Positions 43,010 to 49,566 of a DNA stretch of 64,000 nucleotides are shown here, piece by piece; the first letter of the stretch is position 1; each line of letters opens with the position of its first letter. Below the pieces are notes generated by a model, which saw only the letters and a program-made list of their open reading frames with translations, was not told where the DNA came from and made no database searches. The position numbers and the translations under genes are program-made. Source of the DNA: Chloroflexota bacterium (lineage in GTDB: Bacteria > Chloroflexota > Anaerolineae > 4572-78 > J111). The stretch is from the NCBI GenBank assembly GCA_016860845.1, contig BOKF01000013.1, positions 1 to 64,000 of the forward strand, in the 5' to 3' direction.

Positions 43010-43903
43010 ATGAGTCAAAAACCGCTGGCGCTCGTCGCCCAAAGCCGTCTGCTGAATAATGTCCCGTTGGTGGTGATTTTCCTGGTCATTGTAGACAGCC
43101 TTCACTTTATTTTTGCCCGCCTCTTGCTACCCTACCTGCCGCCGACCACCTCGGCGATGTATGTCCTGACGATTGCCACGGTTGAGGTCGCGCTCTTTCT
43201 GGCGGTTTGGGACAAGATTGATTTTACGACCTTTCGCCGCCATGCCTGGTTTTTTTGGGGCATAGGCTTTCTGGTGGCGGCGAGCACGGCTTTGAACTAC
43301 AGCGCCGTAGCCTTTATTGATCCGGGCACGGCCTCGCTGCTGGGCAAACTGTCTACCCTGTTTAGCCTGGGCTTTGGCCTGGTCTGGCTGCGCGAGCGCT
43401 TTACGCCCTTTCAATCCCTGGGCGCACTCATTGCCGTGATCGGCAGCTTTATCATCGCTTTTCAGCCCGGCGAATTTGTCTGGGCCGGGGCGCTGATGGT
43501 CATCGTCTCGACCTTTATGTACGCCCTCCATGCCGCCCTGGTCAAACGCTACGGCCATGGCATCAGCCTGACCGACTTCTTTTTGTTCCGGCTGGCCTGT
43601 ACGACCGTTTTTCTGTGGCTGTTTGCCATTGGCCAGGGTGAAATTCGGCTGCCCGGCTGGACCGCCTGGCTCATTTTGTTCGTGGCCGGCTCGGTTGACG
43701 TGACCATTAGCCGCACCCTGTATTACCTGACCCTGCGCCGCTTGAATCTCAGCGTGCATACGATTATACTCACCCTCAGCCCGGCGGCGGCTATTTTGTG
43801 GACGTTGTTTCTGTTTGGCCTGGGGCCGACCCTCCAGCAGTTGATCGGCGGGGCTGCGGTCATTGCCGGGGCGATGATGGTTTCGCTGGGGCAGGCGAGG
43901 TGA
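43010..43903 (+). CDS. EamA/DMT family transporter
   Basis: The 297-residue protein (from ATG 43010, MSQKPLALVAQSRLLNNVPL) has ten hydrophobic segments in two EamA halves. Repeat signatures are ALNYSAVAFIDPGTASLLGK and FTPFQSLGALIAVIGSFII in half 1, and ISRTLYYLTLRRLN and GGAAVIAGAMMVSLGQAR in half 2. It is an inner-membrane metabolite exporter or permease; the substrate is unknown. The frame is open up to 42863, but that part overlaps the UUCG hairpin and encodes no transporter-like sequence. Confidence 0.9.
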   Translation: MSQKPLALVAQSRLLNNVPLVVIFLVIVDSLHFIFARLLLPYLPPTTSAMYVLTIATVEVALFLAVWDKIDFTTFRRHAWFFWGIGFLVAASTALNYSAVAFIDPGTASLLGKLSTLFSLGFGLVWLRERFTPFQSLGALIAVIGSFIIAFQPGEFVWAGALMVIVSTFMYALHAALVKRYGHGISLTDFFLFRLACTTVFLWLFAIGQGEIRLPGWTAWLILFVAGSVDVTISRTLYYLTLRRLNLSVHTIILTLSPAAAILWTLFLFGLGPTLQQLIGGAAVIAGAMMVSLGQAR

Positions 43904-43914
43904 TAGCTACCAAG

Positions 43915-44020
43915 CATGTCATTCCGAGTGGAGCGGAGCGGAATGAGGAATCCCTCGAATCTTAGCCATAGAGTAACTCTGAAGGGATTTCTCGCTCCCT
44001 CCGGTCGCTCGAAATGACAT
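43915..44020. repeat. GTCATTTCGA-type long inverted element, copy 4
   Basis: Ends CATGTCATTCCGAGTGGAGC and GGTCGCTCGAAATGACAT, with internal GAGGAATCCCTCG and GAAGGGATTTCTCGC. Confidence 0.85.
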
Positions 44021-44057
44021 ATCAGAGTAATTGCGCTTAGTTTCGCTTAAAGTACTC

Positions 44058-44133
44058 AGGTGACTGGCACTTTTCCCTTTGGCGAGACGATTGGGAACAG
44101 CGAAGCTTAGAGCTAACCAAGTGCCAGTCACCT
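44058..44133. repeat. REP/MITE-like element with GGTGACTGGCACTT ends
   Basis: AGGTGACTGGCACTT (44058-44072) and AAGTGCCAGTCACCT (44119-44133) are perfect 15-bp inverted arms with a 46-bp centre. The sequence type resembles elements I associate with RAYT transposases in many phyla; no transposase lies adjacent. Confidence 0.8.
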
Positions 44134-44182
44134 TTAGCCTGAGCAGTTACAAAATTTATACAAAAACATTTGGAGGTATCCT

Positions 44183-45166
44183 ATGAAGTACCGACCCTTT
44201 GGTCGCACCGGTTGGCAGGTTTCGGAGATTAGTTTTGGGGCGTGGGCCATTGGCGGCTCCTGGGGCGAGGTGGGCGATGAAGACGCCCTGGCCGCGCTGC
44301 ACGCCTCCATTGATCAGGGCATCAACCTGATTGACACGGCTGACGTGTACGGCGACGGCCGCAGCGAGCGGCTGATTGCCCAGGTGCTAAAAGAGCGTTC
44401 CGAACCGGTTTACGTGATTACCAAGGCCGGGCGGCGGCTCGACCCGCATACGGCGGAAGGCTACAACCGCCAGAATTTGACCGCTTTTATCGAGCGCAGC
44501 CTGAAAAACCTGGGGGTCGAAGCCCTGGATTTGGTCCAGTTGCACTGCCCGCCGACGCAGGTCTACTACATGCCGGAAGTTTTTGGCGTGCTGGATGACC
44601 TGATCCAGGCCGGCAAGCTCAAATTCTACGGCGTCAGCGTCGAAAAGGTGGAAGAGGCCATCAAAGCTGTTGAATATCCTGGTGTTCAGAGCGTCCAGAT
44701 CATCTTCAACATGTTCCGCCAGCGCCCGGCCGAAGCGTTTTTCGGCCTGGCCCAGCAGCGCCAGGTCGGGATTCTGGCCCGGGTGCCGCTAGCCAGCGGC
44801 CTGCTCAGCGGCAAAATGACCAAGGAGACCACCTTCCCGGCCGACGACCATCGCAACTTCAACCGCTACGGCCAGGCTTTTGACCGGGGAGAAACCTTCT
44901 CCGGCGTGGATTACGACACCGCCCTGGAAGCCGTAGAGCTGTTGAAACGCCTGGTCCCGCCCGGCTTCTCGCTGGCCCAGTTGGCCCTGCGCTGGATTCT
45001 CATGTTTGACGCTGTTAGCTGCGCTATTCCCGGGGCCAAGAACGCCCGGCAGGCCCTGGCCAATGCCCAGGCCGCCGATCTGCCGCCCCTCAGCGATGAG
45101 CTGATGGCTCAGATCCGGACGATTTATAACGACAAGATTAAGGAACTGGTCCATCAACGCTGGTAA
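44183..45166 (+). CDS. Aldo/keto reductase
   Basis: The 327-residue NADPH-dependent TIM-barrel oxidoreductase has MKYRPFGRTGWQVSEISFG, the catalytic Asp/Tyr in NLIDTADVYGDGRSE, Lys in VYVITKAGRR, and a C-terminal cofactor loop CAIPGAKNARQALAN. It is similar to the general stress/YhdN-like group. GGAGGT precedes the ATG. It is monocistronic between repeats. Confidence 0.92.
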   Translation: MKYRPFGRTGWQVSEISFGAWAIGGSWGEVGDEDALAALHASIDQGINLIDTADVYGDGRSERLIAQVLKERSEPVYVITKAGRRLDPHTAEGYNRQNLTAFIERSLKNLGVEALDLVQLHCPPTQVYYMPEVFGVLDDLIQAGKLKFYGVSVEKVEEAIKAVEYPGVQSVQIIFNMFRQRPAEAFFGLAQQRQVGILARVPLASGLLSGKMTKETTFPADDHRNFNRYGQAFDRGETFSGVDYDTALEAVELLKRLVPPGFSLAQLALRWILMFDAVSCAIPGAKNARQALANAQAADLPPLSDELMAQIRTIYNDKIKELVHQRW

Positions 45167-45173
45167 AAAAACG

Positions 45174-45237
45174 CCGGGATTAGGGGATTTGGGGATAAAA
45201 AATAAGTGAAAAAAATCTCCTAATCCCCAAATCCCGG
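45174..45237. repeat. Word-repeat hairpin (family G, GGGGATTT)
   Basis: CCGGGATTAGGGGATTTGGG on the left, TCCTAATCCCCAAATCCCGG on the right, with an A-rich centre. It lies between the aldo/keto reductase stop and the next gene. Confidence 0.85.
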
Positions 45238-45247
45238 CCCAAAATAC

Positions 45248-46292
45248 GTGGAAAAAACTGGCCTGAGCAGCTATAACATCACCATGAGCTCCAACACCGA
45301 ACAACGCCGCTTCAACTGGATTCACGCTTACGGGGAGGCCATGCGCCTGGCCCTGGTCAACGAGCTGACCGGCGGCCAGGCGGGCCGGATAAGCACCTTT
45401 CAACAGCTCGCCGGAGCCGAATGCGCCTGGTGGCGAGTCACTCTTTCCGGCGACGAAGAGTTACGCCGCTGGCTGGCTCACAAGCGGGGCCGGGGCTGCT
45501 ACTGGTCGGTCCTGCTGGCCCACGATTTTTACTACCTCTATGACCTGGAAGCCGAGTTGTGGGGGGCGAACCCGGCTCAATTTCTGGACTGCACCCGGGT
45601 GGACCAGCAGGTCGCCCTGGAACCGTTCCGCCTGGTGCTGCTCTTTTACCTGGTCGAGCGCGCCCTCAAATTATTGTTAGCCCACCTCGGCTTTTTAAAT
45701 TACGAGGGAAGCAATCACTCCCACGCCCGGATTCGCGAGGCGGCCTACGCCCACCTGTTTGAGCAGTCACACCTGGCCCGCTGGCTGCCTTTTCCCTTTA
45801 ATCTGACCGCGTTATCCAAACGCCTGGTTCACGGCCACGAGGATTACCTGCGCCACGCCGGCTATTATGTTGACCCCGACCGCTTTGGTCCGGTGCGCAA
45901 GACCCATTACACCGCTGTGCTGGAAAGCGCCCTGTGCCAGGCGGTCAGTTGGCAGCGCGAGCGCCACACCCAACAGGGCTACCAGCCGCCGCCCGGCAGC
46001 CTGCAAGCCTTTTTCTTCGATCCGCTCTGGCACTATTCGGAAAGCTACCGCTACCGCCTGCCCCTGGCCGGCGACACCCTCCGCCAAAACCCCTTCACCT
46101 GGAGCCTCAATCTGCGCTGGCTCGGCCCTGCTGGGGCTGATCGAATTGTGGCTCTACACCCTCAGCGCCCAGCGCCTGCGTGAAACCTGGCAGACCTACA
46201 GCCAGCAGTCCCGTTCGCCCGCGCTCCAGGCCATCCAGCTCCCCCGCTGGCAGGCCATCCGCCGCAGTGTGCCGCAGCTATTGGTTAAATAG
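45248..46292 (+). pseudogene. Hypothetical protein with a probable frameshift near its C-terminus
   Basis: The main frame (GTG 45248 or ATG 45284) runs to TGA 46181-46183. It has features such as LRRWLAHKRGRGCYW, HDFYYLYDLEAELWG and VLLFYLVERALKLLLAHLGF. Near 46125 the sensible sequence passes to the +1 frame, which reads LLGLIELWLYTLSAQRLRET, then LPRWQAIRRSVPQLLVK and stop at 46292, while the first frame turns into Pro/Arg-rich noise. One frameshift (mutation or sequencing error) is the simplest reading. The intact product would have about 348 residues. Family unknown. Confidence 0.6.
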
Positions 46293-46303
46293 AGTCCACA
46301 GGC

Positions 46304-46336
46304 AGACCGCAGAGGTTTCAGAAACCTCTGCGGTCT
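46304..46336. repeat. REP-type hairpin with GACCGCAGAGGTTTC arms
   Basis: AGACCGCAGAGGTTTC, a single A, then the exact complement GAAACCTCTGCGGTCT. 16-bp arms, just past the frameshifted gene. No T tract follows, so it is a repeat rather than a clear terminator. Confidence 0.85.
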
Positions 46337-46438
46337 TAAAATCGGGATGCATCCGCTGGCTTGGTACAAAGTACGAGCGGTATGGGGTAAGTATGATCCA
46401 GCCTGGTCAATTATCCGCCCTTCCTGGCTCATGCCGGC

Positions 46439-46636
46439 CCGATATTGGCATGTTCTTAGAGAATCATTGCCATATTCTCCCAGAACTATTGGCATGTTTT
46501 CCCCGAATCATTACCATATTCTCCCAGAACTATTGGCTTATTCTTGGAGAATCATTGGCATGTTCTGCGAGAATCATTGGCATGTTCTCGGAGAACTATT
46601 GGCTTATTCTCCGAGAATCATTGGCTTATTCCCCCT
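46439..46636. repeat. Nine tandem 22-bp units (minisatellite)
   Basis: Consensus GAATCATTGGCATGTTCTCC plus GA, in nine directly repeated units with exact 22-base register. Units vary between GAATCATTGG and GAACTATTGG and between CATGTTCT and CTTATTCT. There are no spacers, so it is not a CRISPR. The frame is open across the array in two phases, with a 22-residue translated period. It lies in the gene-poor stretch 46293-46922. Confidence 0.92.
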
Positions 46637-46651
46637 GAACTGTGGGTGGCT

Positions 46652-46708
46652 GGTGTCCAAGCTCAGCTTGGACACCCCCATTACGTTGCGAAATCCAGTC
46701 TCGCAACG
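46652..46708. repeat. Two REP-like hairpins after the 22-bp array
   Basis: GGTGTCCAAGCT-C-AGCTTGGACACC (46652-46676, 12-bp arms) and CGTTGCGA...TCGCAACG (46684-46708, 8-bp arms, 9-nt loop). Confidence 0.8.
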
Positions 46709-46807
46709 AGCGCCTAACCAATAAATGAAGCATTGACATTTACCGTCAAACCCGGTAGCATGGGATTTATCGTTGAGTTCAATTGTCCCGACTCCCATTC
46801 GATAAAG

Positions 46808-46854
46808 TAGCGGCGACCCTCGTGGTCGCCCCAGGCGGGGCAAGCCCCGCTGCT
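46808..46854. repeat. REP-like double hairpin
   Basis: GGCGACC-CTCGT-GGTCGCC (46812-46830) followed by GCGGGGC-AA-GCCCCGC (46835-46850), framed by TAG and CTA. Between the 22-bp array and this element is AT-rich sequence without a gene. Confidence 0.75.
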
Positions 46855-46922
46855 AGAGTGAATTGCCGATTTTGAAAATCAAATCTCATCAGGCAGACTT
46901 TCTCATAACTTTTGACGAGCCA

Positions 46923-47177
46923 ATGGAGAAAAAAATCCGCCCACCCGCCGAAAGACCTCCGGCCTGGCGTTTTGACCCGGTAGATATTACCCAAATGCGC
47001 TTGTTGGCTCAACTGCCCCCGGGTTGGCGTATTCGTCCGATGCTTGAAGCACAAGCGCTGGTTCGGGGAATTATTATGGGGCGTTTGCGCCGGCAATATC
47101 CAGATGCCTCAGAGCGCGACCTGGCGCTTAAACTTTTAGAGGAGTTAGACCGTGCCAGACCAGCGCCAAACTTCTGA
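46923..47177 (+). CDS. Small partner of a nucleotidyltransferase-fold protein
   Basis: The 84-residue basic protein from ATG 46923 (MEKKIRPPAERPPAWRFDPV) has WRIRPMLEAQALVRGIIMGR, then LRRQYPDASERDLALKLLEE. TTG 46863 would add 20 residues. Its end overlaps the next gene by 26 bases, so the two are coupled. I recall similar small proteins ahead of AbiEii/DUF6036-like nucleotidyltransferase genes; it may be the antitoxin of the pair. Function unproven. Confidence 0.6.
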   Translation: MEKKIRPPAERPPAWRFDPVDITQMRLLAQLPPGWRIRPMLEAQALVRGIIMGRLRRQYPDASERDLALKLLEELDRARPAPNF

Positions 47178-47802
47178 CCTTAGCCTCTTTGTTGATATCC
47201 TGCGCACTCTGGAAGCTTTAGATGCGCCTTATGTCATTATTGGCGCTTTTGCGGCAACCGTGTATGGGATTACTCGAGCTACCTTTGATATTGACTTTAT
47301 CGTAAATCTTTCGGAAAGACATATTCAGGCGCTAGCGGCCCATTATCCCCCCCCTCGCTATTATGCCGACCCCGATCAGATGCGCAACTCAATTCGTTTG
47401 GGTATTATGTTTAACATCATTGATAGCAGTCGAGGAGAGAAAGCCGACTTGGTGCCGGCGACGATGCACCCGCGCTACCCCCAAGTGCTGGTTAATCGGG
47501 TGCGCCAACAGGTTAAAGCTCCGGGCGAGGAGCCATTTGAGGCCTGGTGTGCTTCCCCGGAGGATGTGATTATCGGCAAGCTCATGGCTTGGACAGAGGG
47601 ACGATCTCGGAAGCACGAAACCGACATTTATGAAATGCTGGTCTTCCATTACCTGGGGCTTGATCCCACGATCTCCTTTAACGAGCACATAGTAAATACT
47701 GAGGCTGAGGCTCTGGGTCAGACTACGGCTGATTTTTGGGAAGCCGTCAAAAAGGCGGCCCGCCAGGAAGCTGATCGTTTGTCAAGCGGGTTGGAGGAAT
47801 AA
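47152..47802 (+). CDS. Nucleotidyltransferase-fold protein (AbiEii-like)
   Basis: The 216-residue protein has an N-terminal NTase core: LDAPYVIIGAFAATVYGITR, then ATFDIDFIVNL with the DxD metal pair, and SPEDVIIGKLMAWTEGRSRK, a conserved helix seen in AbiEii-like proteins. It starts at GTG 47152 with GAGGAG 9 bases upstream. Together with the small gene before it, it looks like an intact two-gene TA- or phage-defence-type module in an island of decaying ones. The substrate is unknown. Confidence 0.7.
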   Translation: MPDQRQTSDLSLFVDILRTLEALDAPYVIIGAFAATVYGITRATFDIDFIVNLSERHIQALAAHYPPPRYYADPDQMRNSIRLGIMFNIIDSSRGEKADLVPATMHPRYPQVLVNRVRQQVKAPGEEPFEAWCASPEDVIIGKLMAWTEGRSRKHETDIYEMLVFHYLGLDPTISFNEHIVNTEAEALGQTTADFWEAVKKAARQEADRLSSGLEE

Positions 47803-47828
47803 TTTATAATTACCGATGAGGAGCAATT

Positions 47829-48014
47829 ATGGCCAAAGAAATCATCTTTATGGTTGAGGAAGCCCCGGAGAGCGGCTACACGGCTCAAGCGCTGGGTTAC
47901 TCTATCTTTACCGAAGCCGATACCTGGGATGAATTACGGGAAGCCGTTCAAGATGCGGTGCGCTGCCATTTTGATGAAAACGAGAAACCCACTGTACTAC
48001 GCCTACTCTCCTGA
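47829..48014 (+). CDS. hicB: HicB-like antitoxin
   Basis: The 61-residue protein MAKEIIFMVEEAPESGYTAQ, then ALGYSIFTEADTWDELREAV and DAVRCHFDE matches the short HicB-type antitoxin fold. It ends RLLS just where homologues usually run about 8 residues further; the last two residues come from fused HicA-remnant DNA. The toxin gene that should follow is almost entirely deleted. GAGGAGCAATT precedes the ATG. Confidence 0.82.
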   Translation: MAKEIIFMVEEAPESGYTAQALGYSIFTEADTWDELREAVQDAVRCHFDENEKPTVLRLLS

Positions 48015-48079
48015 AAGATGTGGCTCAACATCTGGGGCTAGAGCGAGATGCTCTGGTAAACTCGCTTTTGGAAAAATAA
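48008..48079 (+). pseudogene. C-terminal remnant of a HicA toxin gene
   Basis: In the frame beginning at 48008 the sequence reads LLKDVAQHLGLERDALVNSL, then LEK and TAA. This matches the last helix of HicA proteins (DVAxHLGLSREEL). About 50 upstream residues, including the catalytic His strand, are absent, so an internal deletion fused the hicB end to the hicA end. Confidence 0.7.
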
Positions 48080-48193
48080 ATGATGCCTGAATCCAAACGC
48101 CTCTTGATTCTAGCCTGCTCCCAGCGCAAACGTCCCGACCCCGGCCTGCTGCCGACAACCTTATGCGTCGTTGTTAAAAATTCAATCAGGTAA
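48080..48193 (+). pseudogene. N-terminal remnant of a DUF6884/YaaA-like gene
   Basis: ATG 48080 gives MMPESKRLLILACSQRKRPD, then PGLLPTT and a non-homologous end. The LLILACSQRKR start is typical of DUF6884 or YaaA-type proteins of more than 150 residues. Here homology ends after about 27 residues, so the gene is cut off at the junction with the AT-rich gene at 48216. Confidence 0.55.
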
Positions 48194-48215
48194 CTCGTAC
48201 AAGGAGGTAGTCGTT

Positions 48216-48605
48216 ATGAAATTGGTCACTAATTGGGAAGATATTGAAAAGAATCTGAAGACGTTGGAGCAGTATGGAAATTCCGGCCAGAAGAAAGAGA
48301 TAGAGTTTTATCTTAAGATGATTGAACGAGGTATATGCTTTGTTGTTTATGAACTTGACGGCAGATTGGTTTTTGGACCAAGTCGTTTCATTGGATACTT
48401 AAACAATAACATGGAAGCTCATTTGGCCAATGAGCAAAAAGATGGCAGAGAGACGAACCCAAGAATAAGTACAATTTTGGGTGGTTCACCACAACCGGAT
48501 GAGATGTTAGAAGAAGAATATAAAAAATTCTGTGAGAGGCTCGGTATAACTCCAAAGAAGACTGGCACATTTGGAATAAAACGGAAGTATTGGGACAGAA
48601 GATAA
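48216..48605 (+). CDS. AT-rich hypothetical protein
   Basis: The 129-residue protein is counted from ATG 48216 (MKLVTNWEDIEKNLKTLEQY) after a strong AAGGAGG. It has a helical N-terminus, a beta-rich middle (ERGICFVVYELDGRLVFGPS, RFIGYL) and a Lys-rich end (KKTGTFGIKRKYWDRR). It is not recognised. Its low GC compared with surrounding DNA and its position across a remnant junction suggest recent transfer. Confidence 0.7.
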   Translation: MKLVTNWEDIEKNLKTLEQYGNSGQKKEIEFYLKMIERGICFVVYELDGRLVFGPSRFIGYLNNNMEAHLANEQKDGRETNPRISTILGGSPQPDEMLEEEYKKFCERLGITPKKTGTFGIKRKYWDRR

Positions 48606-48637
48606 GGCGTTTAGTAGCAAAATATGTCTCCTATCCC

Positions 48638-48766
48638 CTCACCGACCCCGACCTCCAAGAAATAACCCATCGCATCGTGGCCGCCAACCCGGTCAAGGCC
48701 GGCCTGATTGGCTCGCGGGCGCGGGTTCGGCGTGGCCCGGCAAGCGGCTGTATTTTGAAGATATAG
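48638..48766 (+). pseudogene. Fragment of a MNT-type nucleotidyltransferase gene
   Basis: The frame from 48638 reads LTDPDLQEITHRIVAANPVK, then AGLIGSRARVRRGPASG. The intact gene at 50473 reads LTETDLQEITRRIVSAANPV, then KVILFGSRARGMVRPGSD. DNA identity over this stretch is high by eye. The core catalytic part GSDIDLL is missing and there is no start codon or downstream part. Confidence 0.7.
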
Positions 48767-48840
48767 GGTATAATAACAGAAGGGGTATGGCTCGGAGCTG
48801 AGATGGATAAATTTGAGCGCAAGTTACCACAGGAGGTGTG

Positions 48841-49170
48841 ATGACGACAATCTATATTGAACCAGCCCAAGAGGCCGACGAAGTGCTGCCTTTGGTTCAA
48901 TCTGCTATTAAAAGTGAGATTGTTCGGCTGGAACTGGCTCTAAAAATAGCCGAGCAACGTTTGACTCCATTTGAACAGAAATATGGGGTAGCCTCGGATT
49001 ATTTTATCGCCGAGATGGTCGCGGAGGATTTAACGGGGGGTGACGATGAGTACGTGAGTTGGGCCGGCGAATATGCGCTGAAACAACGGCTGCAAGAAAA
49101 ATTGCGACACCTTCAGGAGATTAGCTACGGCGATGCAGAGCTACTTCGCCCAAATCAAAACGCTGATTGA
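48841..49170 (+). CDS. Putative antitoxin of a TumA/TumE-type pair
   Basis: The 109-residue acidic helical protein (IKSEIVRLELALKIAEQRLT, EYALKQRLQEKLRHLQEIS) has AGGAGG 4 bases before ATG 48841. It overlaps the start of the TumE-like gene by 38 bases, the usual layout for this TA type. The name rests on the neighbour rather than on a motif in the protein itself. Confidence 0.6.
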   Translation: MTTIYIEPAQEADEVLPLVQSAIKSEIVRLELALKIAEQRLTPFEQKYGVASDYFIAEMVAEDLTGGDDEYVSWAGEYALKQRLQEKLRHLQEISYGDAELLRPNQNAD

Positions 49171-49513
49171 CCAATATGCGGCGGCCAGTTTTGTGCTTGA
49201 AGCCAGGGTAAGCTTTGAATTACGTCCTGGGGATCAGGGATATTTGGTGGGTTCAGTAACCTTTTTAGACAACTCAACCCTTCATTTTAAGGAGTTTCTC
49301 GACAAAACAGGCGAAGTGGTAGACAAACTCATGTATAGCTAACATTACCAGGATGCGATCTATCAATTGATTTTTCGCTATGATAATGCCCGCCACAAAC
49401 CCCCTTTAACCTCTCTAGAGCATAAACATTTACCAGAGGAAGTTATTACAACTTCTGTTCCTGTTTTGGCTGATGTATTAACTGAAATTGTCACAACCAA
49501 AGGCTGGGTGTAA
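49133..49513 (+). pseudogene. TumE-like (DUF6516) toxin gene with an internal stop
   Basis: Reading from ATG 49133 gives QSYFAQIKTLIDQYAAASFV, then RPGDQGYLVGSVTF and DKLMYS, and then TAA at codon 70 (49340-49342). The same frame continues without further stops as HYQDAIYQLIFRYDN, then LADVLTEIVTTKGWV, ending at TAA 49511-49513 (127 codons). The continuation matches the family's C-terminal half, so one nonsense change (a Tyr or similar codon to TAA) inactivated the toxin. Confidence 0.8.
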
Positions 49514-49566
49514 GCGATCTGATTCGAAAATCGGGGGTGGGCGATACCGATCTACTCAACACTGTG

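Noticed and set aside
46100..46140. Programmed ribosomal frameshift in the gene at 45248
   Set aside because: No slippery heptamer and no downstream pseudoknot stand out; mutation or sequencing error preferred.
46439..46636. The 22-base periodic array as a CRISPR
   Set aside because: Units are contiguous with no unique spacers, the unit has no clear palindrome, and no cas gene is near. It is a minisatellite.
46347..46724. A repeat protein encoded across the 22-bp array
   Set aside because: Two different frames are open through the array, no ribosome site is convincing, and the openness follows from the unit sequence. Left as a possibility only.
49340..49342. Stop-codon recoding in the TumE-like gene
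   Set aside because: The codon is TAA, not UGA or UAG, and no recoding structure or machinery is seen; nonsense mutation is simpler.
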